A stretch of 5,329 nucleotides of DNA from Chloroflexota bacterium. GTDB taxonomy: Bacteria; Chloroflexota; Dehalococcoidia; DSTF01; JACRBR01. The stretch is taken from contig JAKAMA010000201.1 in the NCBI GenBank assembly GCA_021813085.1, forward strand, positions 1-5,329. The letters are read 5' to 3'. The position numbers and the translations under genes were made by a program. How positions within the stretch are numbered: the stretch's first letter is position 1; every line of letters starts with the position of its first letter. Under the pieces are notes generated by a model, which was not told where the DNA came from, made no database searches, and was given only the letters and a program-made list of their open reading frames with translations. Below are positions 1 to 5,329 of this stretch, piece by piece.

Positions 1-4
1 CGAT

Positions 5-12
5 CTCTCCTC
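5..12 (-). promoter_or_regulatory. Possible Shine-Dalgarno of a minus-strand gene left of the window
   Basis: The minus strand reads GAGGAGAG here, 4 nt from the window edge, at a fitting distance for a start codon just outside. All other genes in the window run in this direction. Nothing of the gene itself is visible, so this is only a hint. Confidence 0.25.
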
Positions 13-40
13 GATTCACATGGGGCCGCGGCGCGCACGC

Positions 41-68
41 CCGCGACCGCCTCTCTTCATGGTCGCGG
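41..68. repeat. 8-bp perfect inverted repeat with 12-nt loop
   Basis: CCGCGACC (41-48) pairs exactly with GGTCGCGG (61-68). It is the longest perfect stem I found in the non-coding parts. It lies 136-163 nt beyond the stop of the pseudo-receiver gene and has no adjacent T tract on either strand. It may end the upstream transcript or belong to the leader of a gene to the left. Confidence 0.4.
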
Positions 69-136
69 AGGTCGTTGCCGCTCGCATGAATCCGGCGACA
101 TGTCTTTGGTACAGGACGACGGGTATCGAACGGTGC

Positions 137-163
137 GCGGCCGCATCCCTAAGGGAGTGCCGC
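137..163. repeat. Imperfect stem-loop downstream of the pseudo-receiver gene
   Basis: The outer stem is GCGGC (137-141) with GCCGC (159-163), and the inner stem is TCCCT (146-150) with AGGGA (152-156), separated by a small internal loop. The inner arms are divided by a single base, so in RNA some inner pairs must open. It begins about 40 nt after the stop codon of the gene ending at 204, a plausible place for a transcript end, but there is no T tract. Confidence 0.3.
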
Positions 164-203
164 GGGCGGGTGGGGGGTGAGGGCGCGGCGACCGGTGGGG
201 AGA

Positions 204-566
204 TCAGCGCGCCGGGGCGGGGCGCGGGTGCGCGCCGAGGCCGGTGCGGACCACGTCCACGAGATCCTCGGGGCAGGCGGCGACGGACCGGCGGCGGTAG
301 TAGACGTCCATCACATTGTCGTCCATCCGGACGATGATGAACAGCGCCGCGGGCAGGCCCTGCGCGAGCTGCTGGAGCAGCACGTGATCCTCGGAGCCTT
401 CGACGACGATGGTGTGAGGTTGGAGGCGCTGCAACTGCTCGGCGGCGCCGGTGAGCGTCGTCTCGATGCAGGTTACCAGCAGGCGCGGGTCGGCATGCAG
501 CAATTCGGCGATGCCGCATCCGAACAGGGCGTGGGTGTAGAGGACCGCGACGCGTCGTCTGCGCAT
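204..566 (-). CDS. Stand-alone receiver-like (pseudo-receiver) protein, 120 aa
   Basis: The protein begins MRRRRVAVLY and has no DNA-binding domain. Its pattern matches a CheY-like receiver: beta1 at about residues 4-10, a helix with THALFGCGIAELL at 11-23, beta2 near 29-34, a helix near 41-49, beta3 TIVVEG at 52-57, a hydrophobic strand at 74-79 and a last helix PEDLVDVVRTGL at 99-110. Aligned by eye with the neighbouring regulator, the acidic pair DD becomes Tyr10-Thr11, the phospho-acceptor Asp becomes Glu56, and the conserved Thr and Lys are absent. It therefore probably cannot be phosphorylated normally. From memory, short proteins with a similar DN..D.YY...V...EDLV ending accompany two-component genes in Chloroflexota. 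The ATG at 566 was chosen because the receiver fold starts there and a purine-rich AAGGCGGGCGG lies just upstream; the longer frame to 785 reads non-domain sequence. It lies 172 nt after the response regulator on the same strand. The function is unknown; modulation of the adjacent kinase/regulator is inference. Confidence 0.72.
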   Translation of the reverse strand: MRRRRVAVLYTHALFGCGIAELLHADPRLLVTCIETTLTGAAEQLQRLQPHTIVVEGSEDHVLLQQLAQGLPAALFIIVRMDDNVMDVYYRRRSVAACPEDLVDVVRTGLGAHPRPAPAR

Positions 567-691
567 GAGCCGCCCGCCTTGCACAGGACGATGGTACGCT
601 CCTGTCGCGGTGGCCGCATCGACCGGTCGGTAGATTGGAGAGGCACAATCTCGCGCCGTGGGTATAGCGTTGCTCGCACCAGGCGCACACC

Positions 692-706
692 CGCGTCTAT
701 GACGCG
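692..706. repeat. Inverted repeat CGCGTC-3 nt-GACGCG after the response regulator
   Basis: CGCGTC (692-697) and GACGCG (701-706) flank TAT, giving a 6-bp GC-rich stem with a minimal loop, 32 nt downstream of the regulator stop codon. No T tract follows on the minus strand, so it is at most a weak or factor-dependent terminator or a transcript 3' end. It could also be an operator for the small gene that starts at 566. Confidence 0.4.
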
Positions 707-738
707 CGATACATGCCGGCCCGTCCAGACCGCGCGTC

Positions 739-1419
739 TCAACTGCCGGGCAGGTGCCGGCGCGGGCGCTCCACCAGGCCCTCACGGACGGCGTAGGTCG
801 CGGCCTGCAGACGGTTCTCCAGGTGCAGCTTCTCGAGGATGTTGTGCAGGTGATTCTTCACCGTGCCCTCCACGATGAACAGCCGCGCCGCGATCTCCCC
901 GTTGCTCAGGCCTTCCGCCACCAGTTGCAGCACCTCGAGCTCGCGCGCCGTAAGGTTCAGCCCCGCGGTCTCCGCCGAGTCGCGCCACGGCCGCCTGCGG
1001 AACTCGTTGAGCAGCTTGCCCGCCACAGCGGGCGAGATCGGCGTCTCACGCCGGGACACGCCCTGGAGCAGGTCGAAGAGCTCCTCGGGTTTGAGATCCT
1101 TCAGGAGGTAGCCTTCCGCGCCACTCTTGATGGCATCGAACAGATCGTCGTCTTCGTCCGACACCGTAAGGGCGACCACTTTGGTCTCCGGGTACTCGCC
1201 CTTGATCAGCCGCGTCGCCTCCACGCCGTTACAGACAGGCATGTTGATGTCCATGAGCACGACGTCCGGGCGGGTGGCGCGCACGCAGTCCAGCGCCTCG
1301 AGCCCGTTAGAGGCCTCGCCGACCACCCGCATATCGGACCGCTGTTCCAGAAGTGCGCGCAGGCCCTTCCGGAACAGCAACTGGTCGTCCACCAGCACGA
1401 TGTTGATCGCCTTCACCAT
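739..1419 (-). CDS. NarL/FixJ-family two-component response regulator
   Basis: This 226-aa cytoplasmic DNA-binding regulator should be the partner of the overlapping histidine kinase. The receiver domain spans about residues 5-120. It has the acidic pair Asp11-Asp12, the phospho-acceptor Asp57 in VVLMDINMP, the switch Thr85 (ALT) and the conserved Lys107 in YLLKD. A LuxR-type HTH follows at about 153-218 with LTARELEVLQLVAEG, SNGEIAARL and the recognition-helix region EGTVKNHLHNIL. Length and order are typical of the family, and all active-site residues are present. The ATG at 1419 was chosen because GGAGG at 1426-1430 sits 6 nt upstream; the ATG at 1422 would leave only 3 nt, and a TTG at 1434 lies upstream of the SD. 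Start and SD lie inside the kinase reading frame, so translation is probably coupled. Target genes are unknown; DesR/LiaR/NarL-like names would be guesses beyond the family level. Confidence 0.96.
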   Translation of the reverse strand: MVKAINIVLVDDQLLFRKGLRALLEQRSDMRVVGEASNGLEALDCVRATRPDVVLMDINMPVCNGVEATRLIKGEYPETKVVALTVSDEDDDLFDAIKSGAEGYLLKDLKPEELFDLLQGVSRRETPISPAVAGKLLNEFRRRPWRDSAETAGLNLTARELEVLQLVAEGLSNGEIAARLFIVEGTVKNHLHNILEKLHLENRLQAATYAVREGLVERPRRHLPGS

Positions 1420-3241
1420 CATCTGCCTCCACAAGGGCGAACTCGATGATCACGCTCGTCCCGCTGCCCGGCCGGGACTCTATCGCGAAGCTGCCGCCAG
1501 CGCGCTCCACGCGCTCGCGCATCGTCCGGAGGCCGAAGGTCGGTGCGCCCGCCGACAGCGCCGCCGGGTCGAACCCGCAGCCGTTGTCCTCGATGCTGAC
1601 CCGCACCCGGTCACCCTGCCGCGCGATGCGGATCCAGGCCCGCTCGGCCACCGCGTGCTTGCGCACGTTGGTCAGCGCTTCCTGCACCACCCGCACCAGT
1701 TGCACCTCGACCTCCGGCGGGAAGCACAGCGCCGTCTCTCCCTGGAGATCCAGCTCCGCGCGGATGCCTGCCTGCCGGCTGAACTTCTGCAGGTACTCTC
1801 TCAGCGTGCCGACGATGCCAATGGCCGGCGATACCGTCTCCCGCAGCCCAAGGATCGTCTCACGCACGTCGACGTACGCTTCGTGCGCCAGTGCCGCCAT
1901 GTCGTCGAGTTCGTCAGTCGCCCGGCGCACGTCGTGCTGCGCGAGCGTGCGCTTGGTCACCTGCGCCTTCAAATGCAGGTAGCCGAGCACCTGCGCGAGG
2001 CTGTCGTGCATCTCGCGTGCCAGGCGATCCCGCTCCTCGAGCACCGCGACGTAGCGCTCGCTCTCCAGCAGGCGCGCGTTGTTGACGGCGATCGCAGCCA
2101 TGTCCGCCAGCCGCGCAAGCATCTCGCGGTGCCGATCGGACCAGTGCCTGGGCGCCCTACTGGACACACACAGCTCGCCGATGCGCGCTGTGCCCACGAG
2201 CAGCGGCGCGGCGAGGCTGCACGCGCGGTAGGCGCCGGTGAGCGCCGCGCAACCCGCATTCTCCCGCGGGGCGTCGACGGCAGCGGGTGCCGGCACGGCG
2301 GCGGGGGTCAGGGCGAGGGGCCAGGGCGGCATCTGCGCGGGCGCCCGCCGGAAGGCCTCGTCCGATCCGATGCAGCAAGCCAGCGTCAACGCGTCGCCAT
2401 TGGCCTGCGCCATGCACAGCGCCGCGGTATCGCTGCCGAGGATCGCCCGCGCCTGCTCCACAATCGACTGCAAGATCTCGCGGATGTCCTGCATGGCCGC
2501 GATCTTCAGGCCAATCTCGTACAGGATCTGCGCTTCCTTCGCGCGCTGCCGGACGTCCTCGAACAGGTGGCTCGACTGAATGGCGACGGCAATCTGGCTG
2601 CCCATGCCGGCCAGCAGGTCATGGTTGCCGTCGCCCGCCAGGTGGCTCGTGTCGTCGGCGACGAGGCGCATCACGCCCAGCCGGCGGTCCTTGGCGATGA
2701 GCGGCACGGACGCGTAGACCATCACGGCATCCTCTGCCGTCCCGGCCGCGCCGGGCGGCAACCGCAGCACGCGCACGGCGGAGCCATCAGCCTGCGGCTC
2801 TTCCGCAGGCTGACGCGCCAGCCGTGCGAGCCGCTGCAGGTCGGCGTCCGGGCCGGTGGAAAGCCGGAGCGGCTTGTCCTCCGGCGTCGCGCCGTCGACC
2901 ACAATCTCGCCCGCTCGCGCCCGTGTTACGCGCATCACGTTGCCCAGCGCACGGCTGATCGCCTCGTGCAGGTCGAGCGACCCGCTCACCGCGCGCCCGA
3001 CGGCGTTCAGCGCGGCCAGCTCGTCGTTCCGGCGGACGTTTTCGGCCTGCATGGCGCCAAGCACCATGAACACGGTGGTCGAGAACAGCACCGCAGCACC
3101 GCCGGTCAGGGCGACACCGATCCAGTGGCCGTACATGCCGCCGAACATCGGTTCCAACGCCAGGACCGTGCAGAGGTTCACCGCGACCAGGAAGGCGACG
3201 GGCAGGACGATGGTGTACCACTTCAGGCGATCGAGGCTCAT
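1307..3241 (-). CDS. Membrane-anchored double-GAF sensor histidine kinase (HisKA_3 / NarX-LiaS-NreB type)
   Basis: This 644-aa kinase has two predicted membrane helices, at about residues 8-29 and 40-63, joined by only about ten residues, so there is no extracytoplasmic sensor. A charged linker (AENVRRNDELAAL) leads to GAF 1 at about 75-225 and GAF 2 at about 240-392. A HisKA_3 dimerisation domain follows, with EERDRLAREMHDSLAQVLG and the phospho-acceptor His412. The HATPase_c domain at about 510-602 shows the N box EALTNVRKH (Asn525), the G1 box EDNGCGF, GLRTMRERV and the GSGT motif. GAF 2 carries six of the protein's nine cysteines. The ATG at 3241 was chosen because the first membrane helix follows at once; its SD (GGAGAT at 3251-3256) is weak and distant. 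A GTG at 3343 would add 34 residues of unpromising sequence. The kinase fold should end near residue 603; about 40 further residues run out of frame over the regulator gene. The signal is not identifiable, but it is probably cytoplasmic or membrane-derived. Confidence 0.94.
   Translation of the reverse strand: MSLDRLKWYTIVLPVAFLVAVNLCTVLALEPMFGGMYGHWIGVALTGGAAVLFSTTVFMVLGAMQAENVRRNDELAALNAVGRAVSGSLDLHEAISRALGNVMRVTRARAGEIVVDGATPEDKPLRLSTGPDADLQRLARLARQPAEEPQADGSAVRVLRLPPGAAGTAEDAVMVYASVPLIAKDRRLGVMRLVADDTSHLAGDGNHDLLAGMGSQIAVAIQSSHLFEDVRQRAKEAQILYEIGLKIAAMQDIREILQSIVEQARAILGSDTAALCMAQANGDALTLACCIGSDEAFRRAPAQMPPWPLALTPAAVPAPAAVDAPRENAGCAALTGAYRACSLAAPLLVGTARIGELCVSSRAPRHWSDRHREMLARLADMAAIAVNNARLLESERYVAVLEERDRLAREMHDSLAQVLGYLHLKAQVTKRTLAQHDVRRATDELDDMAALAHEAYVDVRETILGLRETVSPAIGIVGTLREYLQKFSRQAGIRAELDLQGETALCFPPEVEVQLVRVVQEALTNVRKHAVAERAWIRIARQGDRVRVSIEDNGCGFDPAALSAGAPTFGLRTMRERVERAGGSFAIESRPGSGTSVIIEFALVEADDGEGDQHRAGGRPVAVPEGPARTSGTAVRYAGGRRGL
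1426..1430 (-). promoter_or_regulatory. Shine-Dalgarno of the response regulator, inside the kinase gene
   Basis: GGAGG on the minus strand lies 6 nt before the ATG at 1419 and decides between the two adjacent ATG codons at 1422 and 1419. It lies within the kinase reading frame, so ribosomes translating the kinase pass over it. Confidence 0.75.
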
Positions 3242-3325
3242 GCCGCGTCTATCTCCGTCTATGCCCCGCAGCCCGGCGCGCACGGTCGCGCTGTGCCCAC
3301 GGCGGCAGCCACGACTACATAAGAC

Positions 3326-3337
3326 GCCAATATTGGC
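3326..3337. promoter_or_regulatory. Perfect 12-bp palindrome upstream of the kinase gene, candidate operator
   Basis: GCCAATATTGGC is its own reverse complement and sits 84 nt before the kinase start codon, in the least GC-rich part of the gap. A perfect palindrome without a loop suits a dimeric DNA-binding protein rather than an RNA hairpin. Which protein binds is unknown; the neighbouring NarL-type regulator is one candidate. Chance occurrence cannot be excluded. Confidence 0.35.
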
Positions 3338-3445
3338 AAACACTCACAGGGCCAAACGTCCCAAAGATCGGTGACATTGTGCGTCTGTTCACGAATGAGG
3401 AGGGTCGCGTCCCTGGGGGTGGTGCAGCGACGCCGCACCGTGGCG

Positions 3446-3462
3446 TGCAATGTGTATGCAAT
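3446..3462. repeat. Direct repeat TGCAAT x2, 11 bp apart
   Basis: TGCAAT occurs at 3446-3451 and 3457-3462 (ATTGCA on the minus strand). The 11-bp period places both copies on the same face of the helix, as in sites for regulators that bind in tandem. It lies about 205-220 nt upstream of the kinase start. The repeat is short, so support is weak. Confidence 0.3.
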
Positions 3463-3476
3463 TCGGTGTGGCTTGC

Positions 3477-3510
3477 AGGCCTCGGGCGGCCTGATCCGCA
3501 TCGGGATCAG
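3477..3510. repeat. Two abutting inverted repeats in the intergenic region
   Basis: AGGCC (3477-3481) pairs with GGCCT (3488-3492) across 6 nt, and CTGATCC (3491-3497) pairs with GGATCAG (3504-3510) across 6 nt. The two share 2 nt at 3491-3492, so only one can form fully at a time. They lie about 145-175 nt after the CoA-transferase stop. With no T tract on either strand they are not canonical intrinsic terminators, though they could help end or protect the upstream transcript. Confidence 0.4.
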
Positions 3511-3653
3511 CTTGTCACAGCCCGGATTGCTTCAAGGAGCGGAGCGCCGCGAGTTCGGGTCTCGTCTCCGGCTCCAGTCCGCCGCGTCTTGTCGCCTCCG
3601 CGATGATGCGCTGGCGGCATCCCGCTCCCGCAGCGGCTCGCGGGCGGTGTGGC

Positions 3654-4907
3654 TCAGTACAGCGATTGCTCGATGACGGCCTCGGCGATCTCGTCGTCGG
3701 TCATGCCGAGGATCTCCTTGCAGACGAGCTCGTTGTGCTGGCCGAGGAGAGGCGCCGGGCTGCGCAGCGCGCCCGGCGTCTTCGAGAGGCGGAACGGCGG
3801 GCCGTCGTACGCCGTGCGGCCGGCCTCCGGGTGGTCGAGGTAGACGTAGTAGCCGCGCGCCTTCAGGTGCTCGTCCTGCAGCATGTCGCGCGCGTTCGCG
3901 ACGACGCCCGCCGGCACGCCGCTCGCCTGCAGCAGCGCCATCACGTCTTCGGCCGCGTGCTCGCGCGTCCATTCCGTGACCTTCGCCTCGATCTCGTCCT
4001 CGTGCTGCTTGCGGCCGGGGAGCGAGGCGAAGCGCGCGTCGTCCGCCCAGGCGGGCGAGCCCATCGCTTCGACGAGCGCCCGCCATTGCGCGTCGTCGAA
4101 GACGGCGATGGCGCACCAGCGGTCCTCGGGCTGCCCGTCCCACTCGTTGTCCTTGCAACGGAACGCCCCGTGCGGCGCCGCGTGCGGCAGGCGGTTGCCC
4201 GCGCGCGTCTGCACCCGGCCGTTGACGGTGAAGTCCATCAGCGCCGGCGCCAGCGGCGCGACCGACGATTCGAGCTGCGCCAGCTCGATGCGCTGGCCGC
4301 GGCCGGTCTTCCTGCGGTGGCGGAGCGCGGCGAGGATCGCGACGAGCGTGTGGCCGGGGTTGATCACGTAGTCGGGATAGTTGGTGCCGAGGCCCATCGG
4401 CGGCCGGTTGGGGAAGCCGCACAGCTCGTTGTAGCCGGTGATCGGCGACAGCACGGCGCCGAATCCCATGAAGTCCTTGTGCGGGCCATCGTAGCCCTGC
4501 ATCGGCTGGTAGACGGCGATGATGTCGGGGCGCAGCTTCACCAGCTCGTCGTACAGGAGGCCCCAGCGCTCGATGATGCGCGGCGTGAAGTTGGTGATGA
4601 AGATGTCGGCCCATGCGATGAGCTTCTCGGCCAACTGCTTGCCACGCGCGGTACCCAGGTTGAGGGTGAGGTCAAGCTTGCCGGCGTTGTAGTTATTGAA
4701 GTAGCCGCTGACGTTGTAGCCAGTCTTCCCCGGCGGGAACGGCGCGACGCCGCGCAACCCGTCGATGTGCGCCTCCGACTCGACGCGGACGACCGTGGCG
4801 CCGAACGTCGCCAGGTTCTCGGCACAGATCGGGCCGGCGCCGAACCACGAGAAGTCGGCGACCTTGATGCCGGACAGCGGTTGTCCCTGCGTGCCGATGG
4901 CGCTCAT
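3654..4907 (-). CDS. Class III CoA-transferase (CaiB/BaiF family), complete
   Basis: This 417-aa cytoplasmic enzyme should transfer CoA between carboxylic acids through an aspartyl-CoA anhydride intermediate, as known for formyl-CoA transferase and CaiB. The N-terminal family signature LSGIKVADFSWFGAGP spans 11-26, followed by ATVVRVES at 37-44. The core has NAGKLDLTLNL and ADIFITNFTP. The predicted catalytic residue is Asp179 in NYPDYVINPGH, followed by LAALRHRRKTGRGQRIELAQLES at 192-214, the best-conserved stretch of the family. The C-terminal half has DRWCAIAVF, ASGVPAGVVANARDML and the closing GPPFRLSKTPG. Length and motif order are typical and the gene looks intact. It follows another CoA-transferase by 82 nt on the same strand, so the two probably form an operon. 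Comparable pairs exist in heteromeric enzymes such as benzylsuccinate CoA-transferase BbsEF, but tandem independent paralogs are equally possible. The acyl substrate cannot be predicted. Confidence 0.95.
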   Translation of the reverse strand: MSAIGTQGQPLSGIKVADFSWFGAGPICAENLATFGATVVRVESEAHIDGLRGVAPFPPGKTGYNVSGYFNNYNAGKLDLTLNLGTARGKQLAEKLIAWADIFITNFTPRIIERWGLLYDELVKLRPDIIAVYQPMQGYDGPHKDFMGFGAVLSPITGYNELCGFPNRPPMGLGTNYPDYVINPGHTLVAILAALRHRRKTGRGQRIELAQLESSVAPLAPALMDFTVNGRVQTRAGNRLPHAAPHGAFRCKDNEWDGQPEDRWCAIAVFDDAQWRALVEAMGSPAWADDARFASLPGRKQHEDEIEAKVTEWTREHAAEDVMALLQASGVPAGVVANARDMLQDEHLKARGYYVYLDHPEAGRTAYDGPPFRLSKTPGALRSPAPLLGQHNELVCKEILGMTDDEIAEAVIEQSLY

Positions 4908-4914
4908 CAATGCG

Positions 4915-4920
4915 CTCCTC
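4915..4920 (-). promoter_or_regulatory. Shine-Dalgarno of the complete CoA-transferase
   Basis: GAGGAG on the minus strand lies 7 nt before the ATG at 4907. It fixes the start of this gene, whose open frame otherwise continues upstream to 5219 through non-domain sequence that overlaps the preceding gene. Confidence 0.75.
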
Positions 4921-4989
4921 TCGTCATTCCGCGGCCACCGTACTCCGCCGCCCGGCCGCGCACTCCGGTGCGCCCGCGCCGGCGAGGCA

Positions 4990-5329
4990 CTAGACGACGC
5001 CCCCTGCGCGCAGCGCGTCCAGCTCCTGCGGCGACAGCCGCAGCTCGTCGACGTAGACTTCGACGTTGTGCTCGCCGGGCAGCGGCGCACGCCGGCGGAC
5101 CGCCCACGGCGTCCCGGAGAGACGGTATGGTGGGCCGGCGTAGCGTAGCGTGTCGCCCAGCTCGTCGTGATACACGTCTTGCAGCCAGTTCCGGTACGTG
5201 AGCTGCGGGTTCCGGACAAGGTCCTCGGGCGTCGAGACGATGCCGAACATCAGCCGCTGCTTCTGGCCTTCTTCGTACAGCGTCCACTTGCTCATGCCCT
5301 TGCAAAATCGGGCGAACACCTCGTAGATG
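4990..5329 (-). CDS. Class III CoA-transferase (CaiB/BaiF family), C-terminal part
   Basis: The frame is open to the right edge of the window and begins IYEVFARFCKGMSKWTLYEE, so about 112 C-terminal residues are visible and the rest of the gene lies outside. It resembles the end of the complete CoA-transferase downstream. It has the helical segment with the LYEEGQKQRLMFGIV pattern, then STPEDLVRNPQL, which corresponds to VPAGVVANARDML in the neighbour. It closes with GPPYRLSGTPW and RRAPLPGEHN, matching GPPFRLSKTPG and SPAPLLGQHN. The catalytic aspartate region is not in the window. It ends with TAG at 4990-4992, and the next gene starts 82 nt later with its own SD. The two are similar in layout but clearly diverged, so this is not a recent duplication. 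Partnership in a heteromer or independent use on a related acid are both possible. Confidence 0.9.
   Translation of the reverse strand, partial: IYEVFARFCKGMSKWTLYEEGQKQRLMFGIVSTPEDLVRNPQLTYRNWLQDVYHDELGDTLRYAGPPYRLSGTPWAVRRRAPLPGEHNVEVYVDELRLSPQELDALRAGGVV

Larger units (their letters stand above)
3242..3653. other. 412-nt intergenic region between the CoA-transferase and two-component units
   Basis: I find no convincing gene here: the short frames on both strands lack recognisable domains. The right part, just after the CoA-transferase stop, contains an imperfect GC-rich hairpin at 3621-3644 (CCCGC pairing with GCGGG around an inner CCG/CGG) without a T tract. Further along are the inverted repeats at 3477-3492 and 3491-3510, direct repeats at 3446-3462 and a perfect palindrome at 3326-3337. 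The segment around 3311-3346 is less GC-rich than its surroundings and is where I would place the promoter of the kinase gene. A TTGCCA on the minus strand overlaps the palindrome, but no good -10 follows at the right distance, so no promoter is called. Confidence 0.6.

Noticed and set aside
16..690. 224-codon minus-strand frame overlapping the pseudo-receiver gene
   Set aside because: The product is mostly Arg, Pro and Ala with no domain, whereas the competing frame at 204-566 shows a receiver-like pattern and an SD.
754..1449. 231-codon plus-strand frame
   Set aside because: It mirrors the response regulator on the other strand and has no domain of its own.
1127..3322. 731-codon open frame on the plus strand
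   Set aside because: It lies antisense to the kinase, whose domains and motifs are unambiguous. Its product is His/Arg/Ala-rich with no recognisable domain, as expected from a GC-rich antisense shadow.
3242..3343. N-terminal extension of the kinase from a GTG at 3343
   Set aside because: It would place about 34 Arg/Gly-rich residues before the membrane helix and would put the palindrome inside the coding region; the ATG at 3241 directly precedes the helix. The SD at 3251-3256 is weak, so some doubt remains.
3311..3346. A sigma-70 promoter for the kinase gene using TTGCCA on the minus strand
   Set aside because: The -35-like hexamer is fair, but the hexamer at the right spacing (TAGTCG) matches the -10 consensus at only two positions.
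3621..3644. Intrinsic terminator after the CoA-transferase
   Set aside because: A GC-rich imperfect hairpin is present, but no T tract follows on the minus strand, so a rho-independent terminator cannot be claimed.
3379..3676. Short plus-strand frames of 75-101 codons in the intergenic region
   Set aside because: Low-complexity Arg/Ser/Ala products with no motif and no clear SD; not supported as genes.
3603..5201. 532-codon open frame on the plus strand
   Set aside because: It lies antisense to both CoA-transferases. It has a biased Arg/Ala/Val composition and no family motifs, so it is a shadow frame.
1..5329. CRISPR array, tRNA, insertion sequence or phage remnant
   Set aside because: No regularly spaced repeats, cloverleaf pattern, transposase motifs or paired terminal repeats were seen.

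Overview
The window reads almost entirely from the minus strand. It is GC-rich, and the genes fit a member of the Chloroflexota (Chloroflexi). That assignment is inferred from three things: the style of a two-TM, double-GAF histidine kinase, the partner NarL-type regulator, and a short receiver-like protein of a kind I associate with that phylum. Repeated CaiB/BaiF CoA-transferase genes also fit its Dehalococcoidia-like lineages. No rRNA or other taxonomic marker is present, so the assignment is tentative.

Layout, in the direction of transcription (right to left): (1) positions 5329-4990 hold the C-terminal part of a class III (CaiB/BaiF) CoA-transferase that begins outside the window; (2) positions 4907-3654 hold a complete second class III CoA-transferase with a good ribosome binding site, 82 nt behind the first; (3) positions 3653-3242 are a 412-nt non-coding stretch with a perfect 12-bp palindrome, a pair of direct repeats one helical turn apart and several small inverted repeats, and it probably carries the promoter of the next unit; (4) positions 3241-1307 encode a membrane-anchored, double-GAF sensor histidine kinase; (5) positions 1419-739 encode its NarL/FixJ response regulator, overlapping the kinase gene by 113 nt; (6) positions 566-204 encode a 120-aa stand-alone receiver-like protein that has lost the phosphorylation residues and has Glu where the phospho-acceptor Asp should be; (7) positions 203-1 contain no gene that I can support, only inverted repeats and a possible Shine-Dalgarno sequence at the very edge for a minus-strand gene lying to the left.

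The kinase and regulator form a standard two-component pair: an internal signal read by the GAF domains would drive autophosphorylation, transfer to Asp57 of the regulator and DNA binding by its C-terminal HTH. The small pseudo-receiver next to them could modulate the pair, but this rests only on position and fold. The two CoA-transferases are probably co-transcribed and move CoA between organic acids. Their substrates cannot be read from the sequence, and nothing ties them functionally to the two-component system.

The most interesting items are the pseudo-receiver with a phosphomimetic Glu, the long kinase/regulator overlap, and the cysteine-rich second GAF domain. I see no clear evidence of a wholly new system, and no mobile element, CRISPR array or RNA gene.
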